From assembly GCA_030408475.1 (NCBI GenBank), contig JAUHQG010000029.1, positions 1 through 51,910 on the forward strand: a stretch of DNA of 51,910 nt. Direction: 5' to 3'. A program made the position numbers and the translations under genes. The stretch comes from Candidatus Amphrikana amoebophyrae (GTDB taxonomy: Bacteria > Chlamydiota > Chlamydiia > Chlamydiales > JACRBE01). A model generated the notes under the pieces. That model had not been told where the DNA came from, did not search any database, and worked only from the letters and a program-made list of their open reading frames with translations. Shown one piece after another: positions 26,468-34,752 of this stretch (position 1 is its first letter; the number at the start of each line of letters is the position of its first letter).

Positions 26468-28222
26468 ATGACTTTTTTCAAATCTAAATATTTTATCATC
26501 TGCTTGGTTAGTTTGCTATTAACCGGCGGGGCTTTAATGGGTCTTTCTAGGCAACAACTGAGAAAGGACCGTACTACTTATAATCATGCTGTTAAAGTTG
26601 TAAATCCAGCTGAGATCAAGCCATTTGTTGTCGTTATTAGTTCTTATAACAATGCAGAATATGTCGAAAGAAATTTAGAATCAGCCCTCTCTCAAGTTTA
26701 CTCTAATTATCGCGTTATTTTTATTGATGATGCTTCAACAGATGACAACTATAGTTTGGCTAAAAGTGTTATCGATAGACTTGATGCTAATGATAGAGTC
26801 ACTCTTATACATAATGGCTCTAATCGTGGTGCTATGGCCAACACAGTTCGAGCAGTTAATTTATGTAATAATGAAGAAATTGTTGTCATGCTAGATGGAG
26901 ATGATACCTTTATTGGCCCCAATGTTTTAACCACTTTAAACCAATATTATAATCATTCAGACACCTGGATCACCTACGGTAGATGCATTGAAAATACAAC
27001 GGGCAATTTTGGATTTTCAAAGCCTATTTCTCATTTAATTTTGAAAGCAGGATCTATAAAAAGAAAAGCTTGGATGGTTTCTCACCCATTCACTTTTTAT
27101 GCAGGACTATTTAAGAAAATAAAATTAGAGGATTTTTCATATAAAGGTAAGTTTCTTCCAACGGCTACTGATGTAGCGGCTATGTTGCCTATGATTGAAA
27201 TGGCTCGTCTACATACTTTTTTTATAAATGAACCGCTTTATGAATATAATTTGGAAAATCCTAAAAATGATCATAAAATTTCTAAAGAAAAACAAGAATT
27301 TTATAACCAATATGTTCGTCATTTAAGAAGATATCAAGCTTTGAGTACTCCTCCATGGGAAACTCATATGAATGAAGAGAGTGATGTGACAGATATTATT
27401 GCTTTTTCTTGGAATCGTCCTTTACAAGTCTATGCAATGCTTGAATCTTTGTATGAAAAAGGAAAAAACTTTGGGCAAGTTTTTGTGATTTATCGCTCTA
27501 GCAATAGCGAGTTCGATAAAGGCTATAATGAAGTGATGAAAAAATTTCCTAGAGTTCAGTTTGTTCGTCAAGATGATGCCTTGGCGCGGCAGGTATTCAA
27601 GCCATTAGTAATGAAATACACATTTGATGAATCAATTTCTAAAGCAAAGTACATTGCTTATTCAACTGATGATTTAGTCTTAAGAGAAGAATTAGATTTT
27701 GCTGTTGGAGTTAAAGCTTTACAAGATTTTAAAGCTAGCGGATTTTTCTACAGGTTGGGAAAAAATATCGACCATTGCTACATGTATAACAACCTTCATA
27801 CCCCAGTTCCACACTTAATGCCACTTGATAACGATATTTATGCTTGGCAATTTAAAAATGGAACAGGGGATTGGGATTATCCTCATTCTGTAGATTTTAC
27901 TCTATACAGCAAAGAGTTTATTAAACCTCATCTTGAGAGTTTCCACTTTACCTATCCAAATGATTTTGAAGCTGTTTGGGCTCAAAAGGCAGATCATGAT
28001 AGGCTAGGCCTTTGTCATTCATCGTCTAAGATTATAAATATGCCATTAAATGTCATTTCTAATAAAACCAATAGAGGAATGAGAGTGGATGAATATAAAC
28101 CTGAAGCCTTGCTTTACAAATTCAATCAAGGGCTAAAGATGGATCGAAAGCCTTTAGAAACTATTACCCCGAATGCTCCACATATGGACTATCATCCCAC
28201 TTTTGTAATGAGGATGGATTAA
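26468..28222 (+). CDS. Two-domain glycosyltransferase: GT2 paralogue C fused to a second GT-A-like domain
   Basis: At 584 residues this is about twice the length of its sisters. Residues 1-300 repeat the B architecture: N-terminal helix, RKDRTTYNHA, SSYNN, DDASTDDNY, DGDD (143-146), SHPFTFYAGLFKKI and ATDVAAMLPMIEMA. Residues about 307-584 are a separate domain starting DIIAFSWNRPLQVYAMLESL, with AKYIAYSTDDLVL holding a possible DxD-type site (TDD) and YPHSVDFTLYSKEFI further on. I do not recognise the second domain's family, though its layout suggests a nucleotide-sugar transferase. AGGACA precedes the ATG. One polypeptide with two activities could add a disaccharide; this is inference. Confidence 0.75.
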   Translation: MTFFKSKYFIICLVSLLLTGGALMGLSRQQLRKDRTTYNHAVKVVNPAEIKPFVVVISSYNNAEYVERNLESALSQVYSNYRVIFIDDASTDDNYSLAKSVIDRLDANDRVTLIHNGSNRGAMANTVRAVNLCNNEEIVVMLDGDDTFIGPNVLTTLNQYYNHSDTWITYGRCIENTTGNFGFSKPISHLILKAGSIKRKAWMVSHPFTFYAGLFKKIKLEDFSYKGKFLPTATDVAAMLPMIEMARLHTFFINEPLYEYNLENPKNDHKISKEKQEFYNQYVRHLRRYQALSTPPWETHMNEESDVTDIIAFSWNRPLQVYAMLESLYEKGKNFGQVFVIYRSSNSEFDKGYNEVMKKFPRVQFVRQDDALARQVFKPLVMKYTFDESISKAKYIAYSTDDLVLREELDFAVGVKALQDFKASGFFYRLGKNIDHCYMYNNLHTPVPHLMPLDNDIYAWQFKNGTGDWDYPHSVDFTLYSKEFIKPHLESFHFTYPNDFEAVWAQKADHDRLGLCHSSSKIINMPLNVISNKTNRGMRVDEYKPEALLYKFNQGLKMDRKPLETITPNAPHMDYHPTFVMRMD

Positions 28223-28225
28223 GAA

Positions 28226-29326
28226 ATGAGATTGATTCTTTTAGTTGTTGTTATTTTTTCGCTTCTTGGGATGGGTTGCTCTAATGAAAAGTCTGCAGAC
28301 CAACTCTTTGAGCAAGAATTTAACAATTTGAAAACTAAAAGTTTTACCATTCTTGAGGGAAGTCAAACTCCTCTTTGGGAGTTTGTTCAATCTGAGAAAG
28401 ATAGGCAAACATTAGCTACTTTTGAAAAAGCTTATAACAAGAGAATTGATGCTAAAGAGGCGAGCCAATACCGAATTCCAAATACTATCCATTTTATTTG
28501 GATTGGGCCTAATAATTTTCCCATTGAGTCATTAGAGAATATCAGAATGTGGAAAAAGCACAACCCAACTGCAACGTTTAAGTTTTGGACTGATAGGCCA
28601 AGAATGGCTCCAGTTGCTGGCATGGATATTCATTATATAAAGGATTTTCACTTTGAAAAGTTAGGAGCTCTTTTTGAGGAGAGTAAAAATTGGGCTGAAA
28701 AGGCTGATATTTTAAGATTAGAAATCTTAGAAAAAGAGGGAGGTATTTATGTCGATCATGATGCTGATTGCCTTCGATCTTTTGATTCTTTGCAAAAATC
28801 GTTTGATTTTTTCGCTGCTCTTGAGCCGCCTCATGATCCTATAGGTGACCTCGCCGTTACTATTGGTATTGGTATTATTGGATCAGCTCCTCATCACCCC
28901 TTTATTTTAAAAAGTATAGAGGTGCTTGAGAGTAGGTGGAAAACTGTCACAGCTCAATTTGATGATAAAGATCCTTTAAGCTTAGCTACTCGAGTGATGC
29001 ATCGCACTTACTTGCCTCTCACTTTAGTTGCTCAAACGGAAATTATGAATCATCAAAATAGTATAATATTACCTGCTCACTATTTTTACCCCTCGAAATA
29101 TCAAAAAGCAGCCCTATATTCAAAGCACTATTATGGCACTTCTTGGAACCATTTGGGGAAAAAGAGCAAAGTGAAGAGATACTATCATATGTTAGAACCA
29201 TTTTTCAAACACGAAGCGGCTGCATTTAGACTTTTTCTACTCTTTGCTCTCATTACATTTATTGTAACTGTAGTCATGCTGTACAAGATTATTTTTAGAG
29301 GAAAGTATTATGAAAATGTTAAATAA
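28226..29326 (+). CDS. GT32-type glycosyltransferase, lipoprotein with C-terminal helix, copy 1
   Basis: A 366-residue protein of the DXD sugar-transferase group (GT32, OCH1-like). Motifs: IPNTIHFIWIGPNNFP, FKFWTDR, AEKADILRLEILEKEGGIYVDHDADC with the D-x-D at 177-181. A lipobox (LLGMGC, Cys18) at the N-terminus predicts a lipid-anchored exported protein, and a hydrophobic helix near 335-355 is followed by KIIFRGKYYENVK, whose charge predicts a cytoplasmic tail. Both point to a catalytic domain in the periplasm. The family also includes host-modifying bacterial toxins and effectors. Follows paralogue C by three bases and overlaps copy 2 by 17. Confidence 0.75.
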   Translation: MRLILLVVVIFSLLGMGCSNEKSADQLFEQEFNNLKTKSFTILEGSQTPLWEFVQSEKDRQTLATFEKAYNKRIDAKEASQYRIPNTIHFIWIGPNNFPIESLENIRMWKKHNPTATFKFWTDRPRMAPVAGMDIHYIKDFHFEKLGALFEESKNWAEKADILRLEILEKEGGIYVDHDADCLRSFDSLQKSFDFFAALEPPHDPIGDLAVTIGIGIIGSAPHHPFILKSIEVLESRWKTVTAQFDDKDPLSLATRVMHRTYLPLTLVAQTEIMNHQNSIILPAHYFYPSKYQKAALYSKHYYGTSWNHLGKKSKVKRYYHMLEPFFKHEAAAFRLFLLFALITFIVTVVMLYKIIFRGKYYENVK

Positions 29327-30371
29327 GATCCTAGCTGTATTATGTGGCTCTTTATTACTCTTTTCAGGGTGTCAAAAGAAAGAAAAATCGATTAAAGATT
29401 TTTCATATCTAATGGGTAAAGAGACATCATTTTGGAAGCATGTTCAAACTCCTGAAGATATAGCCCAGGTTACACTATTTGAAGACATATACCAAAGCGG
29501 GTTGCGACATCAATCTAACGAAATAGGTGAGTCAATTCCTAAAACAGTACATTTTATTTGGGTAGGACCTAAAGCATTTCCTAAAACATCGAAAAAAAAT
29601 GTGGAATCTTGGGTGAACCTTCATCCAGGTTGGACCTTTAAATTTTGGACTGACCGTGTACGTCCTCTTCCCCATCCTCGTATGCAGCAAGTTATTATTC
29701 AACCGTCTCATTTTCAATCTCTAGAAAAACATTTTGAAGAGTCCAATAATTATGCTGAAAAATCAGATATCTTGCGTTATGAAATATTAAAGCAAGAAGG
29801 TGGACTTTATGTCGATCACGATGTTGTTTGTTATCAATCGTTTGATAAGATCTTTGATAAACATCAGTTCTTTTGTGCTGTTGAACCTCCACATAAGCCT
29901 ATTGCCACAACTTCAATATCCGTTTGCAATAACATTATCGGCACTATCCCAAACCACCCTATTTTGGAAAAATGTATTAAAAAGGTTGAAAATAGGTGGA
30001 GCGTGATTTCAAAAATGTATCCAGGAAATGACCAAGAGTCAATTATTTACCGCGTTTTTAATAGAACTTTTTGCCCATTTGATGAATCTGTATCTGAATT
30101 GGCCAGTAAAACAACTTATCGAGATATGGTTTTCCCTGCCGGTTATTTCAATCGAATGGATGGGACATTAGCAATATTTGCCAATCATGAATATTCGGGT
30201 ACTTGGTATAAAACTGAGGACCCATATGAAACTTTAGTAAGGCGCAGATTGATGAAAATGTCTAAAAAGATGAATAAGATTTTACTTGTCTGTGGCGCTT
30301 CAGTTGCTATGAATATCATGATGAGCATTGGAGTTATATTTGCTCTTAGAAAGAGAAGACATGCAAGTTGA
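29310..30371 (+). CDS. GT32-type glycosyltransferase, lipoprotein with C-terminal helix, copy 2
   Basis: Tandem paralogue of the preceding gene, 353 residues. Lipobox LFSGC (Cys21); IPKTVHFIWVGPKAFP; FKFWTDR; AEKSDILRYEILKQEGGLYVDHDVVC with D169 and D171 as the D-x-D pair. The C-terminal helix (about 328-346) ends ALRKRRHAS, again predicting a periplasmic domain with a cytoplasmic tail. The position filled by the second aspartate pair in copy 1 (ADC) is VVC here, so metal binding may differ. AGGAAAG precedes the ATG. It overlaps the HEXXH-protein gene by 11 bases, so the proteins are probably made together. Confidence 0.75.
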   Translation: MKMLNKILAVLCGSLLLFSGCQKKEKSIKDFSYLMGKETSFWKHVQTPEDIAQVTLFEDIYQSGLRHQSNEIGESIPKTVHFIWVGPKAFPKTSKKNVESWVNLHPGWTFKFWTDRVRPLPHPRMQQVIIQPSHFQSLEKHFEESNNYAEKSDILRYEILKQEGGLYVDHDVVCYQSFDKIFDKHQFFCAVEPPHKPIATTSISVCNNIIGTIPNHPILEKCIKKVENRWSVISKMYPGNDQESIIYRVFNRTFCPFDESVSELASKTTYRDMVFPAGYFNRMDGTLAIFANHEYSGTWYKTEDPYETLVRRRLMKMSKKMNKILLVCGASVAMNIMMSIGVIFALRKRRHAS

Positions 30372-31221
30372 TTTAGATTTAGCAAAACTCAATTCTATGG
30401 GATTTATTGTTGGTGATGATGAGTCTAAAGAGCAATTTGAAAGACGAGTTGCTCTTTGTCAAGATTCGCGAGAGATTTTGAATTCTTTAAATCTTAAAAA
30501 CAAAGTAGTAAAATATAGTGAGTTTTTTCAAAAAGAGGCATTAGTTTCTCAATTTGACCTTGATCCTAGTTGGTTACATATCCTCTGTTCTAACACTAAG
30601 CTAATGCCTTGGGAAGCAGCTTCTACTTGGCTCTATCCGATCGAAAAAGCATTTTCCTATCCAATATTGCAGTTTAGGCAAAAAGTGGCTTCTAAGAGTC
30701 AATATTTGGGTTATCAATTTTTTGAAATATTCGCTCATGAGACAATTCACGCTGTTCGCTCTAATATAAAGGGTGATAGGTATGAAGAGACAATCGCTTT
30801 TCAAACATCAAATAAATGGTATAGACAATTTTTAGGCCCAATTTTTAAAAGTCCTTCTGAATCAATTCTCTATGTTATCACTTGGTTGATGACCATTTTA
30901 TCTAGTGCATTGTTTACTACATTCGAATCGACATTTTTCTTTTTCTTATTTATTACCAGTGGATTAGCGGCTATTAGTTTATCTCTATTTGGCTTAATTC
31001 GACTATTATTATGTAAAAGAAAATTTCACAAAGCTTTAGCGATGGTGGGTAAAGTATTCCCTGGTTCATCTCCTATTCAAATTATTATTCGATTAAATGA
31101 TGAAGAAATTGATGAATTTGCTTGTGAGCCACTCGATAAAGTAGTAAAATATGTACATAAATCTGCAATAGACTCTCTGAAATGGAGACAAATTTTAGCA
31201 TCATATAAGGTGATTACATGA
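30361..31221 (+). CDS. Membrane protein with HEXXH metalloprotease-like motif
   Basis: About 286 residues, function not recognised. A zinc-protease signature HETIH is at 126-130 in a helix (EIFAHETIHAVRSN), followed 12-13 residues later by EE (142-143), a possible third metal ligand. Two hydrophobic helices (about 165-185 and 190-217) follow, and the C-terminal 70 residues are soluble. No signal peptide is visible. The start at 30361 is preferred over 30328 because AGAGAAG stands just upstream and the longer form would overlap the GT32 gene more. It is the only non-transferase in this operon, so it might process or regulate the neighbouring enzymes. The motif may also occur by chance. Confidence 0.55.
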   Translation: MQVDLDLAKLNSMGFIVGDDESKEQFERRVALCQDSREILNSLNLKNKVVKYSEFFQKEALVSQFDLDPSWLHILCSNTKLMPWEAASTWLYPIEKAFSYPILQFRQKVASKSQYLGYQFFEIFAHETIHAVRSNIKGDRYEETIAFQTSNKWYRQFLGPIFKSPSESILYVITWLMTILSSALFTTFESTFFFFLFITSGLAAISLSLFGLIRLLLCKRKFHKALAMVGKVFPGSSPIQIIIRLNDEEIDEFACEPLDKVVKYVHKSAIDSLKWRQILASYKVIT

Positions 31222-32027
31222 AGAATATATTTTTGATTCTCTCTCTAATATTAATTTTGCCCTTTGCTCAAAGCAAAGAAATTGATGTTATTATTCCTGC
31301 TATTGAAAAAGATCTTGCTACTCTAGATAAAGCTATAGAAGCTATTAAGGAAAATGGAGTTGATGTTCGACGAGTGATTGTTATCTCTGAGAATAAACTT
31401 TCGCTTAAAGCAGATTGGGTTAAAGAGAGCGCTTTCCCTTTTTCAAAAGCTGATATCGCTAATATAATGAATGTACACGAAGATTATAAGAGAATTGGCT
31501 GGTACTATCAACAGCTGTTAAAGATCTATGCTCCATTTGTTATTAAAGACCTTTCTGACAAGGTCTTAATTCTCGATGCAGATACGATATTCCTTCAGAA
31601 AACTCAGTTTGTCAATGAGCAAGACCAAGCTCTTTTAAATGTTGGATTAGAAAATAATGAAGCTTATCACTTTCATGCTAAAAGGCTTTGGCCAGCATAT
31701 AACAAAGTTTATCCTTCATATTCAGGCATTTCAAACTACATGGTTTTTGATAGAGATATATTGACTGATTTGATTCAAGTGGTAGAAAAGCAACATGGGG
31801 AGGTGTTTTGGAAAAGCTTTATTCAAAAAGTAGACCCTAATGATTATTCATTTGCGGGAGCATCGGAATATGAAATCTATTTTAATTTTGCTTTGATTCG
31901 ACATCCAGAAAAAGTAGCAATTCGCCCGCTAAAATGGAGATCTGTGAATACTTTACGTACCATGAATCTATATAAAGAACATGGGTATTCATTTATCACT
32001 TCTCATGCTTACACAAGAGTGCAATAA
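31218..32027 (+). CDS. Exported GT-A-like glycosyltransferase (DUF6492-like)
   Basis: A 269-residue protein with a cleavable signal peptide (MKNIFLILSLILILPFAQS) that is followed at once by the first strand of a Rossmann-like domain (EIDVIIPAIEKDLATL). KVLILDADTIFL supplies a D-x-D site (Asp120-Ala-Asp122). The region YSGISNYMVFDRDIL and the later SFAGASEYEIYFNFALI are like the acceptor part of DUF6492-type proteins, a GT-A group in surface-glycan loci. It overlaps the HEXXH gene by four bases and ends the A-to-F operon that began at 24601. The family name is from memory and the substrates are unknown. Confidence 0.65.
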   Translation: MKNIFLILSLILILPFAQSKEIDVIIPAIEKDLATLDKAIEAIKENGVDVRRVIVISENKLSLKADWVKESAFPFSKADIANIMNVHEDYKRIGWYYQQLLKIYAPFVIKDLSDKVLILDADTIFLQKTQFVNEQDQALLNVGLENNEAYHFHAKRLWPAYNKVYPSYSGISNYMVFDRDILTDLIQVVEKQHGEVFWKSFIQKVDPNDYSFAGASEYEIYFNFALIRHPEKVAIRPLKWRSVNTLRTMNLYKEHGYSFITSHAYTRVQ

Positions 32028-32065
32028 GTCTTACTCAACCTACTTCTGCTAATATGGAAAAGCTC

Positions 32066-33151
32066 TTATTTTAGCTTGTTTAGATTTAGCATTAAGTTGT
32101 TTCTTTGAGATGCATGTGAGGAGAATTTACATAATTCCTTCGAATGGATATGCAGATTATTAAGTCGATATTTTTCTCCTTTATACTGAACATATGGAAC
32201 CATTCTTTTTTTCTTGTCAGCTTCCCATGTATAAGAAAAATGTCTAGGATTAACAAGAGAGTCTTCATTTACAAATCCCACTTCATTTGGTCCATTTCGA
32301 GGGTCCTCTCCTCCTAAATATTGGCCAAATGCGGCTGCATCAAATAAAGATTTAAAGAGTTCAATGTGGTTTTGATACTTGAGTTTGTGATTGCTCTTTA
32401 AACCACTAATAGAAACCATAGGATAATCTAATTCGTAGTTTTTGACTGTGATAGGCAAGTGATCAATATATTCGCTATTATAATATTGTCGATAGCATGA
32501 AATAGCTTGCATGTCATTATGATCAAGAGCCGCTTCCTTTTGCATAAAATTGGTCAAATGTTCTAGCGCTTGCTCATCTTTGAAATAGATAAATCCTGGT
32601 ATACATCTTGAATCATTGTCAAAAGTGGCAGCTATATTGCTATAAAGAGTTTTAAAGAGGGGAAAAAGCTCTTGCAAATCGACATAAAGCATCACATCAT
32701 TCTCTAAGTGAAATAAGTGCTTAATGTTTTCTTTTTTAGCGAAATCCGCTAAATAAAAGAATCGTTCAGATGCATGGTTGCTATGCCCATCTCTAAATTC
32801 TCTAGATAACTTTGATTTTTTGATAAATTGCTTATGAGCCTTGCTTTTTGTTAACGTCTCAATCGGTACAATTGATACGTTTGTCTTTTCATATTTTTTA
32901 CTTAACTGACTTACAGCCTTAAGATTGCCAAGCAAATAAATATCACTTTCTTCATTAAATAACGCAGCTTGATCGATGGCATCTTCGACGTAAATAGGAA
33001 GGGATTTCCCTATATGGACAAATACAATAGAGTAATCGGAGCAAAATAAAAAACCTGAACAAAAAATAAAAATTGATAAAATGAGCTGGAATGGTTTAGT
33101 CTGCATAAATAAAAAAAAAGAATTAATTGATAAATCACTTCGTTTTATCAT
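32066..33151 (-). CDS. Exported GT-A-like putative glycosyltransferase
   Basis: The 361-residue protein has a signal-like helix near 21-37. An alternative start at 33106 (MQTKPFQLILSIFIFCSG) would give a standard signal peptide; neither start has a clear ribosome-binding site. The domain runs from YSIVFVHIGKSLPIYVEDAI through a helix-strand part to HLFHLENDVMLYVDL, where E150-N-D152 occupies the usual D-x-D position. GGEDPRNGPNEVGFVNEDSLV and KYRLNNLHIHSKEL follow. Glycosyltransferase-like proteins with an E-N-D motif are known to me from other bacteria, but I cannot name a family. It is convergent with the DUF6492-like gene and divergent from the next gene. Confidence 0.55.
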   Translation of the reverse strand: MIKRSDLSINSFFLFMQTKPFQLILSIFIFCSGFLFCSDYSIVFVHIGKSLPIYVEDAIDQAALFNEESDIYLLGNLKAVSQLSKKYEKTNVSIVPIETLTKSKAHKQFIKKSKLSREFRDGHSNHASERFFYLADFAKKENIKHLFHLENDVMLYVDLQELFPLFKTLYSNIAATFDNDSRCIPGFIYFKDEQALEHLTNFMQKEAALDHNDMQAISCYRQYYNSEYIDHLPITVKNYELDYPMVSISGLKSNHKLKYQNHIELFKSLFDAAAFGQYLGGEDPRNGPNEVGFVNEDSLVNPRHFSYTWEADKKKRMVPYVQYKGEKYRLNNLHIHSKELCKFSSHASQRNNLMLNLNKLK

Positions 33152-33199
33152 AAATATTTTATAGGTTCAATTAATATAACATAATACTTGGGAGAAGCC

Positions 33200-33814
33200 A
33201 TGAAAATTAATAAAATATTTCTAAGTTTGCTGTTGCTGTTAAGCTCAAACGTTCATTCTGAAGAATGGATGCATAGTCGTGATTTTTCTATAGAACAAAT
33301 TTTGGTTAATAAAAAGTTTGATCAAGTAGTTTTATATGGAGAAAAACACATAGATTTAGCCAATGTAGCTGTAGGACGGGGCATTGAAGTTTATTTAATA
33401 AATCCTAAATTACTGCATTCCAGGCCAAATACACGCTTAGGAAGAAAAAATGCAGATCGTTATTTTCCAAGAAATATAGTACATAGATCATTGGATTGCC
33501 AAAGTGATTTAAAGTGGATCTTAGACAATAAACCTGGTAATAAATTGCTCATTATTGATCCAACATTCTTAGTTAAGAACAAAGAAATTGATTTTCAAGC
33601 ATTAAATTTATTGTCTAAGCTAAATGATACAAATAATATTATTGTTTTGGAATGTCATTCCAATTTAATAGAAGATGATGTTGGAGAATCATTATATCTT
33701 TTAGATAATATAGAGGATTTCTTAAATGTAACTCTAGATGGATACGAAGTTGAAAATACCTTTACCGGCAATGGTGAGACTCTAACAGAATACTTAATTT
33801 TTTATAAAGAATGA
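33200..33814 (+). CDS. Exported protein of unknown function
   Basis: About 204 residues, not recognised. A signal peptide is clear (MKINKIFLSLLLLLSSNVHS). The mature protein has alternating strand-helix segments (FDQVVLYGEKHIDLANVAVGR and NKLLIIDPTFLV and NIIVLECHSNL), which suggests an alpha/beta Rossmann-like domain, perhaps a reduced methyltransferase or transferase fold, without an intact nucleotide-binding motif. I choose ATG 33200 over TTG 33188 because GGGAGAAG stands five bases before it. It sits between two minus-strand transferase genes, so it is likely part of the same island, but its job cannot be stated. Confidence 0.6.
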   Translation: MKINKIFLSLLLLLSSNVHSEEWMHSRDFSIEQILVNKKFDQVVLYGEKHIDLANVAVGRGIEVYLINPKLLHSRPNTRLGRKNADRYFPRNIVHRSLDCQSDLKWILDNKPGNKLLIIDPTFLVKNKEIDFQALNLLSKLNDTNNIIVLECHSNLIEDDVGESLYLLDNIEDFLNVTLDGYEVENTFTGNGETLTEYLIFYKE

Positions 33815-33820
33815 AGAGCT

Positions 33821-34633
33821 CTATGTTGGATCGTAGACCATAACATTATGGAGGTTTGAATCTGTATCATCATGATAGTAAAGAACCTCCTTTATATAAA
33901 TAATATGTTTACTTGCATTATCTACCATTGGAGTCAAAAAGACATTTAATTGAATTGCGGGCTGCCAATTTTTTGATTGCACTGTTTCAAAATTGATCTC
34001 TTTAAAAAGTCCAGCATAGAATACTTTTAATGGAGATTTTAGCCACTCAGTTTTGCGTGCATGAAGTTTCCACCATTTTTCTTCTTTGATTGGATGTTCT
34101 AGTTTGTGTTGATAGGAGGGGTATTCTATGTAGGGGGAATAGGCAAGCCAAACGTCAGTATTCGAAAATATAGTCGCCAACTTTTCCATTGTACTTTTTT
34201 TTGCAAGCCAATCGCCTGCTTCTAGATAGATCACAATGTCATTATCTTTTAATTGGTGAATAGATTCATAATAATTGGTTTTAATTGAGTAAGAAGGACC
34301 TTTTTTATTCAATTCTTTTTCTACTTTAGAATATAGCTGTTGCAATTCAGAATGTATTTGATTGCTTTCCATTGAGTTTATGAAAATAATTTCATAGTTT
34401 TCATACCCTTGATCCATCAAATTTTTAAGACTGCTCTCTACTTTTTTTAGTGGCAAGGTAATAGGCATGGTGACAACAAAATGTTTGTCATTTATAACTC
34501 TTTCTTGCGTATGTTGCTCTGATGATACATATGCAGTTCGATCTCTAAATAACTTATGCCGCTTCATAATAAAGACGGGTAAAGTTATCATCAATAATAG
34601 TACAAACAATTTTTGCAATGCAGATTTATACAT
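33821..34633 (-). CDS. Degenerate GT2 paralogue D, probable pseudo-enzyme
   Basis: This 270-residue protein aligns by eye with the GT2 paralogues A-C: an N-terminal helix, LFRDRTAYVSS like the RKDRTTYNHA of B and C, GYENYEIIFINS, NTDVWLAYSPYIEYPSY (compare PDVWLTYGQFVDYPNY in A), KVFYAGLFKEI, and YYHDDTDSN. The catalytic hallmarks are lost: PSYNN is replaced by MPITLP (56-61) and DGDD by EAGD (138-141). The frame is intact and the anchor remains, so a non-catalytic role, such as a scaffold or acceptor binder, is possible. It could alternatively be an early stage of decay. Confidence 0.65.
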   Translation of the reverse strand: MYKSALQKLFVLLLMITLPVFIMKRHKLFRDRTAYVSSEQHTQERVINDKHFVVTMPITLPLKKVESSLKNLMDQGYENYEIIFINSMESNQIHSELQQLYSKVEKELNKKGPSYSIKTNYYESIHQLKDNDIVIYLEAGDWLAKKSTMEKLATIFSNTDVWLAYSPYIEYPSYQHKLEHPIKEEKWWKLHARKTEWLKSPLKVFYAGLFKEINFETVQSKNWQPAIQLNVFLTPMVDNASKHIIYIKEVLYYHDDTDSNLHNVMVYDPT

Positions 34634-34752
34634 CTGGAAACCAAGAGTTCTACTTTAAAACTTTCCTATAAAGTCTAATGACTATGGAAGTAAAGATAAT
34701 TATTTTCTGGATTTATGCCCAATTGAACTCAAGAGTTGGTTTAGATATTAGA

